Part shown: positions 1-5,333 of the stretch, piece by piece
Numbering within the stretch: position 1 is the stretch's first letter
How the letters are laid out: each line of letters opens with the position of its first letter
Source: Clostridia bacterium
GTDB taxonomy: Bacteria > Bacillota > Clostridia > Oscillospirales > Oscillospiraceae
DNA length: 5,373 bases
Direction of reading: 5' to 3'
Assembly (NCBI GenBank): GCA_003245395.1
Contig: QKDF01000123.1
Location: 1 to 5,373 of the forward strand
The notes under the pieces: generated by a model
What the model saw: only the letters and a program-made list of their open reading frames with translations
What the model was told of the DNA's origin: nothing
Databases searched by the model: none
Position numbers and translations under genes: made by a program

Positions 1-1314
1 TTCGCCCTCAAGGACGATACTGGGATTATGGTAAACTCCGACTTCCTCAACGGCATGACGGTCAAGCAGGCCATCCCCGCCATGAAGGAGTGGGTCACCA
101 AGCAGGGCTACGGCCAGCCCAAGACGAACTACAAGCTGCGGGACTGGGTGTTCTCCCGCCAGCGCTACTGGGGCGAGCCCATCCCCATGGTCAACTGCCC
201 CAAGTGCGGCTGGGTTCCCCTGCCGGAGAGCGAACTGCCCCTCGTCCTGCCGGACGTGGAGAAGTACGAGCCCACGGACAACGGCGAAAGCCCCCTGGCG
301 GCCATGACCGACTGGGTGAGCACCACCTGTCCCCACTGCGGAGGCCCTGCCCAGCGCGAGACGGACACCATGCCCCAGTGGGCAGGCTCGTCCTGGTATT
401 TCCTGCGGTATATGGACCCCCACAACGACAAGGCGCTGGCCTCCAAGGAGGCGCTGGATTACTGGTCTCCCGTGGACTGGTACAACGGCGGAATGGAGCA
501 CACCACGCTGCACTTGCTCTATTCCCGGTTCTGGCATAAGTTCCTCTATGACATCGGCGTGGTGCCCACCAAAGAGCCGTATCACAAGCGCACCAGCCAC
601 GGCATGATCCTGGGCGAGGGCGGCGAGAAGATGTCCAAGTCCCGCGGCAACGTGGTCAACCCCAACGACATCGTGGAGCAGTACGGCGCGGATACCATGC
701 GCCTGCACATCATGTTCATCGGTGATTTCGAGAAGGCGGTCACCTGGTCCAACGAGGCCGTGAAGGGTTCCAAGCGCTTCCTCGACCGCGTGTGGAACCT
801 GGCCGAAGCCGCGACCGACAGCTATGAGATGACCCCGGCCAACGAGGCGATCATCCACAAGACCATCAAGAAGGTCACCCAGGACATCGATGAGCTGAAG
901 ATGAACACGGCCATCTCGGCCATGATGACCATGGTCAACGAGTTTTACGCCAACGGCGTCAGCCGCGGCGATATGAAATATCTGCTGCTGATGCTCTCTC
1001 CCTTCGCGCCCCACATTGTCGAGGAGCTGTGGGAGATGCTGGGCTTTGCCAAGCAGACGAGCATGATGGCCTGCCAGAATCCCTGGCCGGAGTTCGACGA
1101 GAGCAAGACCGCCGCTTCCACGGTGGAGATGGCCGTCCAGGTCAACGGCAAGCTGCGTGGCACGGTGATCCTGCCCGCCGACAGCGACGAGAATACCGTC
1201 CGCGCCGCCGCGCTGGCGGTGGAGAAGGTGGCAAAGGCCGCCGAAGGCATGCAGATTGTCAAAACGGTTTACGTCAAAAACCGTTTGATGAACCTGATTG
1301 TCAAGCCGCAGTAA
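1..1314 (+). CDS. leuS: Leucine--tRNA ligase, C-terminal half (5' end outside window)
   Basis: This class I aminoacyl-tRNA synthetase charges tRNA-Leu with leucine in the cytoplasm. The frame is open from base 1, so the 437 residues seen are roughly the C-terminal half of a protein usually a little over 800 residues long. In order: the tail of the editing (CP1) domain (VNSDFLNGM); the return to the catalytic core ([17 protein letters not shown]); a zinc-binding insertion with CPKC and CPHC pairs at about residues 66-69 and 110-113; the conserved [16 protein letters not shown] stretch; the KMSKS ATP-binding loop encoded at 628-642; the helical anticodon-binding domain ([14 protein letters not shown]); and the small C-terminal tRNA-contacting domain starting VQVNGKLRG and ending at TAA. 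No frameshift or missing motif is visible. Any upstream T-box or promoter lies outside the window. The identification is secure. Confidence 0.98.
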   Translation, partial: FALKDDTGIMVNSDFLNGMTVKQAIPAMKEWVTKQGYGQPKTNYKLRDWVFSRQRYWGEPIPMVNCPKCGWVPLPESELPLVLPDVEKYEPTDNGESPLAAMTDWVSTTCPHCGGPAQRETDTMPQWAGSSWYFLRYMDPHNDKALASKEALDYWSPVDWYNGGMEHTTLHLLYSRFWHKFLYDIGVVPTKEPYHKRTSHGMILGEGGEKMSKSRGNVVNPNDIVEQYGADTMRLHIMFIGDFEKAVTWSNEAVKGSKRFLDRVWNLAEAATDSYEMTPANEAIIHKTIKKVTQDIDELKMNTAISAMMTMVNEFYANGVSRGDMKYLLLMLSPFAPHIVEELWEMLGFAKQTSMMACQNPWPEFDESKTAASTVEMAVQVNGKLRGTVILPADSDENTVRAAALAVEKVAKAAEGMQIVKTVYVKNRLMNLIVKPQ

Positions 1315-1408
1315 AGGCGATTTTTGACGTTCCGCTTTTGCGGAAACCTTCGAAAAAGCACTTCTTTCCGCCGGACGCGCACGTATGGTTTGTGGAGGAA
1401 TAGGCTGG

Positions 1409-1434
1409 AAAAAGCCACTTGCCGGGCGGCTTTT
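1409..1434 (+). terminator. Possible weak terminator downstream of leuS
   Basis: AAAAGCC (1410-1416) pairs with GGCTTTT (1428-1434) around an 11-base loop, so the 3' arm itself ends in a short T run. It lies about 95 bases after the leuS stop and before the rpsU promoter. The T run is only four bases and the stem seven pairs, so termination would be weak. It is the best candidate in this gap. A second small hairpin at 1330-1345 (TTCCGC/GCGGAA) has no T run. Confidence 0.3.
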
Positions 1435-1475
1435 GCGCCGAACGGGAGACAAAAAGCCGTTTCCTGAAAATTCCC

Positions 1476-1504
1476 TTGACAAGCTGTGCCGGAGCCGGTA
1501 TAAT
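1476..1504 (+). promoter_or_regulatory. Sigma-A promoter of rpsU
   Basis: A perfect -35 box TTGACA (1476-1481) and a perfect -10 box TATAAT (1499-1504) are separated by 17 bases, the optimal spacing for the housekeeping sigma factor. Transcription should start near 1511, giving an untranslated leader of about 69 bases before rpsU. A full-consensus promoter fits the high expression needed for a ribosomal protein. Confidence 0.93.
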
Positions 1505-1511
1505 AAATCCG

Positions 1512-1557
1512 TTAAAGCCATACATTATGGCCCTTAAGTGCTGCGGTTTTCCCGGCA
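1512..1557 (+). promoter_or_regulatory. Two-hairpin 5' leader of rpsU
   Basis: Two adjacent stem-loops fill most of the predicted leader. The first pairs GCCATA (1517-1522) with TATGGC (1526-1531) over a CAT loop and can extend through TTAA (1512-1515) with TTAA (1534-1537) across a small internal loop. The second pairs 1539-1546 with 1551-1557 over a TTTT loop with one bulged C. The Shine-Dalgarno AGGGAGGG follows at 1564-1571. The structure could stabilise the message or bind a regulator, perhaps S21 itself; that role is inferred and I do not recognise a named leader motif. Confidence 0.45.
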
Positions 1558-1579
1558 TTTCGGAGGGAGGGAAATATAA

Positions 1580-1765
1580 ATGTCTGAAGTTCATGTGAAA
1601 GAAAACGAATCCATCGACAGCGCTCTGAAGCGTTTCAAGCGCAGCTGTGCAAAAGCAGGCGTTCTGGCGGAGGTTCGTAAGAGAGAGCATTACGAGAGCC
1701 CCAGTGTGAAGCGCCGCAAGAAGTCCGAGGCGGCCCGCAAGAACAAGAACAAGAAGTTCTATTGA
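1580..1765 (+). CDS. rpsU: 30S ribosomal protein S21
   Basis: This 61-residue basic protein is S21, a component of the 30S platform near the 3' end of 16S rRNA that helps mRNA pairing during initiation. The sequence carries the family pattern: a short N-terminal strand ([12 protein letters not shown]), the helix [21 protein letters not shown], then [20 protein letters not shown] and a lysine/asparagine-rich tail ending KKFY. The length is normal for Firmicutes S21. The start is fixed by a strong AGGGAGGG Shine-Dalgarno eight bases upstream. The gene has its own consensus promoter and its own terminator, so it is a single-gene unit rather than part of the rpsU-dnaG-rpoD arrangement of enterobacteria or the rpsU-yqeY pair of Bacillus. 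Confidence 0.97.
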   Translation: MSEVHVKENESIDSALKRFKRSCAKAGVLAEVRKREHYESPSVKRRKKSEAARKNKNKKFY

Positions 1766-1771
1766 TGAAAG

Positions 1772-1803
1772 AAAGCGCCGTGGCGTTGCCGCGGCGCTTT
1801 TTT
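1772..1803. terminator. Rho-independent terminator after rpsU, probably bidirectional
   Basis: A 13-bp stem (1772-1784 with 1788-1800, one G-T wobble) closes a three-base loop and runs into TTTTTT (1798-1803), a strong terminator for rpsU on the plus strand. Read from the minus strand, the same hairpin lies just after the stop of the convergent gene 1809-2567 and is followed by the pyrimidine run CTTTCTTTC, so it probably terminates both genes. Confidence 0.92.
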
Positions 1804-1808
1804 GACCC

Positions 1809-2567
1809 CTATTTCCGGAACAGCGCGGGCAGCAGATCCCGCACCTCCGGGTACTGGAAAAAGGCCGCGCCCGCGCCTGCGGCCTGCCCCAGGTGCAGCT
1901 TGCGGGCGAGGGTGTCCGCGTCGTCAAAGAGAACGAAGTGAGACTTGCCCTCCCGGGTATAAGTGAAGTAGCGGGCGCACAAACTTTCAGAGAAGAAAAC
2001 GGTGGGGGATTCCTGCTCTGCCAGCCGGGTGAAATCCTCCCGGCTCAGGGGCTGGCCCTGTCCGGTGGGAGAGGGCAGGAGGAAGTCCATGGTCAGCCGC
2101 TCCACGTCCAGGGCAAAGTGCCCCGCGCCGAAGCGGGCGGCGGCCTCGTTCATTCGCAAAGCATAATTTCCCCCGGAGAGCGCCGTGCAGATCATGGGCG
2201 CCGCCGAGGGCGCCGCGTCCACATAGACCTCCGGTACAAAAAGCCCCAGCTTGCCGCGCTTCTTGGCGAGTGCTCCGGCGAACGCCTGCAGATCCTTGCG
2301 CGGCGAACCCTCGAAATCCAGCACCGCCCCGCCGTAGCTCCGGTGCGAGCATTCCCGCACCACCGCCTGCGCCAGCAGATCGGGGTCCGTCACGATGGGT
2401 GCATCCCGGTCGGACAGAGATAAAAGGCCGCCCTTGGTCTGCAGCAGCAGATTGTGGCGCAGGAGCGTGGACTCCGGCCCGATGCGGTAGGCCACATGGG
2501 AAAAAGAACGTGTGAACCGGCTGGCATCCCGGAAATCCCCGGGCGTGACAGCAAGATAAATCTGCAA
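1809..2567 (-). CDS. GH18-like TIM-barrel domain protein, probably degenerate; hypothetical
   Basis: A 252-residue protein of unproven function. Its pattern recalls family-18 glycoside hydrolases (chitinase and spore-lytic types). Residues 78-87 (YGGAVLDFEG) align with the strand-4 DGxDxDxE motif, keeping D84 and E86, while the first two aspartates appear as Gly and Val. The C-terminal stretch DADTLARKLHLGQAAGAGAA (216-235), leading into FFQYPEV, resembles the last helix and strand of such barrels. The protein is shorter than most GH18 domains. It has no signal peptide or membrane segment and begins directly with a likely first barrel strand (MQIYLAVTP), so it is probably cytoplasmic, which is odd for a wall- or chitin-acting enzyme. 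The start codon is TTG, chosen for its ribosome binding site. The gene diverges from the HAD phosphatase gene and converges on rpsU. The coding call is firm; the family call is tentative. Confidence 0.8.
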   Translation of the reverse strand: MQIYLAVTPGDFRDASRFTRSFSHVAYRIGPESTLLRHNLLLQTKGGLLSLSDRDAPIVTDPDLLAQAVVRECSHRSYGGAVLDFEGSPRKDLQAFAGALAKKRGKLGLFVPEVYVDAAPSAAPMICTALSGGNYALRMNEAAARFGAGHFALDVERLTMDFLLPSPTGQGQPLSREDFTRLAEQESPTVFFSESLCARYFTYTREGKSHFVLFDDADTLARKLHLGQAAGAGAAFFQYPEVRDLLPALFRK

Positions 2568-2572
2568 GGAAA

Positions 2573-2580
2573 CTCCCCCT
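2573..2580 (-). promoter_or_regulatory. Ribosome binding site fixing a TTG start
   Basis: On the minus strand AGGGGGAG ends five bases before the TTG at 2567-2565. No ATG or GTG nearby in this frame has a comparable site, and the protein fold appears to begin right after this codon, so TTG is the most likely start. Confidence 0.7.
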
Positions 2581-2608
2581 TGTCTGTGCGTCCAAAACTT
2601 GGTATACT
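2580..2608 (+). promoter_or_regulatory. Sigma-A promoter of the HAD phosphatase gene
   Basis: The -35 box TTGTCT (2580-2585) and -10 box TATACT (2603-2608) are 17 bases apart. Transcription should start near 2615, leaving a leader of about 27 bases that contains the AAAGGAG ribosome binding site at 2629-2635, six bases before the ATG. Confidence 0.7.
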
Positions 2609-2630
2609 ATCCATACAAACTATGCGCCAA
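2601..2630 (-). promoter_or_regulatory. Candidate divergent promoter of the GH18-like gene
   Basis: On the minus strand TTGGCG (2630-2625) and TATACC (2606-2601) are 18 bases apart. An alternative -10 is TAGTAT (2609-2604) with a short spacer. Either overlaps the -10 box of the plus-strand promoter. The match is modest, but the 74-base divergent gap leaves little other room for a promoter. Confidence 0.35.
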
Positions 2631-2641
2631 AGGAGCCGAGT

Positions 2642-3145
2642 ATGAGTTTTTCCCTGGTACCGGATGTGTTGTTTGAACGCTATGCCGACGTGACGCCGGA
2701 ATTTCTCCGCAGCCATGGAGTGAGCCTGCTGCTCAGCGATCTGGACTTTACCCTGGCCGCCAAATCCACTCCAGAACCGGACGAGGCTCTGCGGGCCTAT
2801 ATTGCGGCGCTCAAGGACGCGGGCATCGGGTTTATGATTGTGTCCAACAACCGCTCCGGCCGCCGGGTGAAGGAGTTTTGCGCCGATCTGGATGTTCCGT
2901 TTCAGGGCCACGCCGGAAAACCCAGCCCCCGGGGGCTGTATGCCGCCATGGAGCGGGTCGGTGCACAGCGGGAGCATACCGCTATGCTGGGCGACAAGCT
3001 GCTGACCGACTGTCTGGCTGCCAAACGCGCCGGCGTGCTGGCCCTGGTGGTGGAGCCTGTGGGCGGGCCGGTGACGGCGTGGCAGAAGGTGCTCCATGCC
3101 CTGCAGGCGCCGTTCAAGGCCGCATGCCGCAGGAAAAATTTCTAA
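2642..3145 (+). CDS. YqeG family HAD IIIA-type phosphatase
   Basis: A 167-residue cytoplasmic phosphohydrolase of the haloacid dehalogenase superfamily, resembling YqeG of Bacillus. Visible motifs: motif I SDLDFTL with nucleophile D33 and acid/base D35; motif II IVSNN with S68; motif III lysine K93 in GKPSP; motif IV GDKLLTD with D118 and D123 for magnesium. The N-terminal lead (LVPDVLFERYADVTPEFLRS) and the short size fit YqeG, which lacks a large cap domain. The family is related to the eukaryotic Gep4 phosphatidylglycerophosphate phosphatases, so a role in phosphatidylglycerol synthesis is possible but unproven here; substrate is unknown. The usual YqeG motif I is DLDNTL; this protein has Phe in place of Asn, which the general DxDxT pattern allows. 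No clear terminator follows, so some reading into efp is possible. Confidence 0.9.
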   Translation: MSFSLVPDVLFERYADVTPEFLRSHGVSLLLSDLDFTLAAKSTPEPDEALRAYIAALKDAGIGFMIVSNNRSGRRVKEFCADLDVPFQGHAGKPSPRGLYAAMERVGAQREHTAMLGDKLLTDCLAAKRAGVLALVVEPVGGPVTAWQKVLHALQAPFKAACRRKNF

Positions 3146-3183
3146 AATCGTCCGCGATTTCCCGTGTCGAAGCGGAAAAACTC

Positions 3184-3212
3184 TTGCAATAGAGGGCAAG
3201 ATAGGATAGAAT
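3184..3212 (+). promoter_or_regulatory. Sigma-A promoter of efp
   Basis: The -35 box TTGCAA (3184-3189) and -10 box TAGAAT (3207-3212) are 17 bases apart, each one base from consensus. A start near 3219 gives an untranslated leader of about 79 bases. efp therefore need not depend on transcription from the upstream phosphatase gene. Confidence 0.8.
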
Positions 3213-3240
3213 ATTTGAGGAAAATTTGACAAGGCAAACA

Positions 3241-3271
3241 GAGAAAATGTCCTCCCGAGGGTCGTTTTCTC
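3241..3271 (+). promoter_or_regulatory. efp leader stem-loop containing an anti-Shine-Dalgarno sequence
   Basis: GAGAAAA (3241-3247) pairs with TTTTCTC (3265-3271); the stem continues with T-G and G-C, a T-T mismatch, then CC with GG. The 5' arm and loop contain TCCTCC (3250-3255), the exact complement of GGAGGA (3283-3288) in the efp ribosome binding site. Stem formation and pairing with the ribosome binding site would compete. No T run follows the hairpin, so it is not a terminator. A regulatory role is inferred. Confidence 0.45.
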
Positions 3272-3281
3272 GTAAGATTGA

Positions 3282-3287
3282 AGGAGG
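3282..3287 (+). promoter_or_regulatory. Ribosome binding site fixing the efp start
   Basis: AGGAGG lies ten bases before ATG at 3298. The frame stays open upstream to 3226, but that ATA-like leader region has no ribosome binding site and would overlap the leader hairpin. Starting at 3298 also gives the normal EF-P N-terminus. Confidence 0.9.
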
Positions 3288-3297
3288 ATCACACCAT

Positions 3298-3867
3298 ATG
3301 CCTACGATTACCGCAGGTGATTTCCGCAACGGAGTCACGTTCGAGATGGACGGCAAGATCATGACCGTCGTGGAGTTCCAGCACGTCAAGCCCGGTAAGG
3401 GCGCCGCCTTTGTGCGTACCAAGATGAGAAACGTGGTTACCGGTGCCGTCACCGAGACTTCGTTCAACCCCACCGCCAAGTTCGAGTCGGCGTTTGTGGA
3501 GCGCAAGGACGCCGAGTACAGCTATCAGGACGGCGACCTGTACTACTTCATGGACCCCGAGACCTTCGACATGGCTCCCCTGAACCGGGATGTGCTGGGC
3601 GATGCGTTCAAGTTCGTCAAGGAGAACACCGTCTGCAAGCTGTTGAGCTATAAGGGCAGCGTGTTTGCCGTGGAAGTGCCCAACTTCATGGATCTGGTCA
3701 TCTCCGAGACGGAGCCGGGCGTGCGCGGCGATACCGCCACCAACGTCATGAAGCCCGCCACGCTGGAGACCGGCGCCGAAATCAAGGTGCCCCTGTTCAT
3801 CAACACCGGCGATAAAATTACCATCGACACCCGTACTGGCGAGTACCTGTCCCGCTGCAAGGACTAA
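3298..3867 (+). CDS. efp: Translation elongation factor P
   Basis: EF-P binds between the P and E sites of the ribosome and rescues stalling at consecutive prolines. The 189-residue product matches the family length (about 185). Three beta-barrel domains are visible: an N-terminal KOW-like domain with the loop [14 protein letters not shown] (29-42), then two OB-type domains, including [15 protein letters not shown] in the middle and the final EYLSRCKD. The loop-tip residue K34 corresponds to the lysine that is post-translationally modified in Bacillus subtilis (K32, 5-aminopentanol) and in E. coli (K34, beta-lysyl); the surrounding loop is much closer to the Bacillus type. No modification enzyme is encoded in the window. 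The gene has its own promoter, a hairpin leader and a strong terminator. The start at 3298 is set by AGGAGG and by family length. Confidence 0.98.
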   Translation: MPTITAGDFRNGVTFEMDGKIMTVVEFQHVKPGKGAAFVRTKMRNVVTGAVTETSFNPTAKFESAFVERKDAEYSYQDGDLYYFMDPETFDMAPLNRDVLGDAFKFVKENTVCKLLSYKGSVFAVEVPNFMDLVISETEPGVRGDTATNVMKPATLETGAEIKVPLFINTGDKITIDTRTGEYLSRCKD

Positions 3868-3875
3868 GAGCCCGC

Positions 3876-3917
3876 CCGGCGGGGCGGGGTCTCTCCGCCC
3901 CGCCGGTTTCTGTTTTT
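3876..3917 (+). terminator. Strong Rho-independent terminator of efp
   Basis: A perfect 12-bp GC-only stem (3876-3887 with 3895-3906) closes a seven-base loop and is followed by the T-rich run TTTCTGTTTTT (3907-3917). It begins nine bases after the efp stop codon and separates efp from the next gene. Confidence 0.95.
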
Positions 3918-3937
3918 CATCCCGCGGGTATGTTTCC

Positions 3938-3956
3938 ACCCCAAAAGGGGTATCAT
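3938..3956 (+). promoter_or_regulatory. Inverted repeat with candidate -10 box before the CD1247-type gene
   Basis: ACCCC AAAA GGGGT (3938-3951) is a perfect 5-bp inverted repeat immediately joined to TATCAT (3951-3956), a plausible -10 box about 28 bases before the ATG. I see no good -35 box at 16-18 bases upstream, so the promoter would be weak or activator-dependent, and the repeat could be a protein-binding site. The gene needs some promoter because the efp terminator precedes it. Confidence 0.3.
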
Positions 3957-3983
3957 CTGTTACGAACGAAAGGAGCGCTGTCT

Positions 3984-4409
3984 ATGGAAATCACTGAGAG
4001 AGTCGCTTATCTCAAGGGCCTGGCCGAGGGCCTGAGCCTGGACACTGAAACCAAGGAGGGGAAGATCCTCTCCGCCATCATCGAAATTCTGGACGACATG
4101 GCCCTGGAACTCCAGGACCAGCAGGATCAGCTCATCGAGGTCTCCGACGGTCTGGACGCCGTCAGCGAGGATCTTGAGGATGTGGAAGACCTGGTCTATG
4201 ACGACGAGGACGAGGACGACGAGTGCGAATGTGAGGACGAGGATGACGACGAGGACTGCTACGCCACCACCTGCCCCACCTGCGAGCAGACCATCTACTT
4301 CGACGAATCCATTCTGGACGAGGGCGAAGTGATCTGCCCCAACTGCGGCGAGAAGCTGGAGTTTGACCTCACCGACGTCGAAGACGAGACCGACGGCGAT
4401 CAGGAATAA
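3984..4409 (+). CDS. CD1247 N-terminal domain-type acidic zinc-ribbon protein
   Basis: A 141-residue, highly acidic protein resembling clostridial proteins annotated as CD1247 N-terminal domain-containing; the molecular function is unknown. Residues 1-45 (ITERVAYLKGLAEGLSLD, then KEGKILSAIIEILDDMA) form the conserved helical domain. Residues about 46-70 look like a coiled coil continuing into an acidic linker (about 62-92) containing C81, C83 and C92. Residues 97-121 form a zinc ribbon with CPTC (C97, C100) and CPNC (C118, C121), followed by a second acidic tail. No signal peptide or membrane segment is seen. The start at 3984 has AAAGGAG eight bases upstream; an in-frame ATG at 3930 has none. 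It follows efp; in Bacillus subtilis the efp neighbourhood leads through yqhV to the spoIIIA sporulation operon, so a sporulation-linked context is possible. Coding status is secure, function open. Confidence 0.88.
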   Translation: MEITERVAYLKGLAEGLSLDTETKEGKILSAIIEILDDMALELQDQQDQLIEVSDGLDAVSEDLEDVEDLVYDDEDEDDECECEDEDDDEDCYATTCPTCEQTIYFDESILDEGEVICPNCGEKLEFDLTDVEDETDGDQE

Positions 4410-4430
4410 GCAATATAAAAAGCGGATGGC

Positions 4431-4457
4431 TGATGCATTCCTCGCAGGAGTGTATTG
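4431..4457 (+). other. Stem-loop in the 3' flank of the CD1247-type gene
   Basis: ATGCATTCCT (4433-4442) pairs with AGGAGTGTAT (4446-4455) through ten pairs, two of them G-T, over a CGC loop; two more G-T pairs can extend it to 4431-4457. No T run follows, so it is not a typical terminator. It may be a 3' untranslated structure ahead of the real terminator. No coding sequence is evident in 4410-4563. Confidence 0.4.
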
Positions 4458-4484
4458 CAAATGAAGCGGCCGCAATGATACAAC

Positions 4485-4516
4485 AAGCGCCCAAAGGCAT
4501 TGCCTTTGGGCGCTTT
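4485..4516. terminator. Bidirectional terminator between convergent genes
   Basis: AAGCGCCCAAAGGC (4485-4498) pairs perfectly with GCCTTTGGGCGCTT (4502-4515) over an ATT loop: 14 bp. The plus strand continues TTTCATATTG and the minus strand TTGTTGTATC, both moderately T-rich. It sits between the plus-strand gene ending at 4409 and the minus-strand gene ending at 4564 and can serve both. Confidence 0.85.
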
Positions 4517-4563
4517 CATATTGGGGTGTAAAACGGTATCAGAATGCGGATACCAAAAGACTC

Positions 4564-5322
4564 TCAGGGCTTGTGGCCTAAAAAATAATATCTGCCATGA
4601 TACTTGGGGTTCATCAGAACATCCATTCCGTGCCCGTAATCAATACAGACCTTGCCGTATTCCTTCGCCATGATGGGCGCGATAATGTCGGCGTTGACAC
4701 CGGCGCTGACCAGGGACCAGTCATGGGGACAATGCGCCATATAATGGATTGTTTGCTCCAGATCTTCCGGAGAATTGATCTCGGTAAATATGCCGGCAGC
4801 CTGAACCCCCAGCGTTTTCTCAAGATAATCCGCAAAATCAGCCGCCTGCTTCCCCACCAAAAGGGGCGGGTTTGAAATCAGCAGGTCGACGAATTCTTTG
4901 ACAAAGCAGAAATATACGTTTCCAAAGGCGTAGAAAACCCGCTCGGGTTTGAACCCGATTGCGGAAAACACCTTGCCGGTAAATTCTCCGTTTGGAAAAA
5001 TACCGACCAAATCGGCAGCTTTGACCGCCTCAATGCACTTGTCACGCATGAAATAGTGCTGTTCCATGTCCTGCTTCAAGCTGACTCCGCAGTATTTTGT
5101 GGAGTTCCACGCTGCACTTTTTTTCAGGTATTCGGTTGGTAAAACGATTTCCTGCGCCATGACGCTGAGCTCTCCGTCGCCAATCCGAATCAGACTGAGC
5201 GGGGCTTTTCTTTTGACGCTGTCCGCAATTGTTTTCACCACCGCATCTGTTTTTATGAGATCCTCGGGACGTAATTGAATTTCAGAACCCGAATATAGCC
5301 ACGGAACTTCATGTTTCGGCAT
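4564..5322 (-). CDS. GT-D fold (DUF1792) glycosyltransferase
   Basis: A 252-residue cytoplasmic protein resembling the GT-D (DUF1792) glycosyltransferases first characterised in streptococcal adhesin glycosylation, which move a sugar from a nucleotide donor onto a glycan or glycoprotein. LSLIRIGDGE (42-51) carries the metal-binding D-x-E motif (D49, E51). The C-terminal segment VSAGVNADIIAPIMAKEYGK (205-224), followed by VCIDYGHGMD, matches the family's conserved strand-helix and Asp-x-Gly-His ending. No signal peptide or membrane segment is seen. The ATG at 5322 is preferred because GGGAGG lies five bases upstream. The frame is open to the window edge with a GTG at 5364, so a longer protein cannot be excluded. 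The gene has lower G+C than leuS (sample 60-base lines 26 and 28 against 36 and 40) and opposite orientation to its neighbours, suggesting acquisition. Acceptor and donor sugars are unknown. Confidence 0.88.
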   Translation of the reverse strand: MPKHEVPWLYSGSEIQLRPEDLIKTDAVVKTIADSVKRKAPLSLIRIGDGELSVMAQEIVLPTEYLKKSAAWNSTKYCGVSLKQDMEQHYFMRDKCIEAVKAADLVGIFPNGEFTGKVFSAIGFKPERVFYAFGNVYFCFVKEFVDLLISNPPLLVGKQAADFADYLEKTLGVQAAGIFTEINSPEDLEQTIHYMAHCPHDWSLVSAGVNADIIAPIMAKEYGKVCIDYGHGMDVLMNPKYHGRYYFLGHKP

Positions 5323-5327
5323 AATAA

Positions 5328-5333
5328 CCTCCC
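5328..5333 (-). promoter_or_regulatory. Ribosome binding site fixing the glycosyltransferase start
   Basis: On the minus strand GGGAGG ends five bases before the ATG at 5322-5320. The alternative GTG at 5364 has no purine-rich site visible in the nine bases that remain before the window edge, so 5322 is the better start. Confidence 0.75.

Noticed and set aside
1384..1536. Small plus-strand frame of about 50 codons between leuS and rpsU
   Set aside because: It has no ribosome binding site at a suitable distance, runs through the rpsU promoter and leader hairpin, and resembles no known small protein.
1301..1927. A 208-codon open frame on the minus strand across rpsU and its promoter
   Set aside because: It runs antisense through rpsU, its consensus promoter and its terminator, has no recognisable protein family, and overlaps the well-supported GH18-like gene on the same strand.
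3145..3178. Small hairpins after the HAD phosphatase stop (AAATCG/CGATTT and TTTCC/GGAAA) as a terminator
   Set aside because: Stems are only five or six pairs, overlap each other and the stop codon, and no T run follows.
2390..3292. A 300-codon open frame on the minus strand opposite the HAD phosphatase
   Set aside because: It is longer than the phosphatase gene but has no family resemblance and crosses the efp promoter and leader. The plus-strand frame has all four HAD motifs, a promoter and a ribosome binding site.
3289..3939. A 216-codon open frame on the minus strand opposite efp
   Set aside because: It is a shadow of efp caused by GC-rich codons; it is rich in Gly, His, Leu and Val without any domain, and crosses the efp terminator.
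4200..4260. GAC/GAG-rich stretch as a tandem DNA repeat
   Set aside because: It is simple Asp/Glu codon usage within the acidic linker; the codon order is irregular and there is no fixed repeat unit.
3960..4475. A 171-codon minus-strand frame that looks hydrophobic and membrane-like
   Set aside because: It is the complement of the Asp/Glu-rich codons of the CD1247-type gene, which read as Val/Leu/Phe on the other strand. The plus strand has the zinc ribbon, conserved N-terminus and ribosome binding site.
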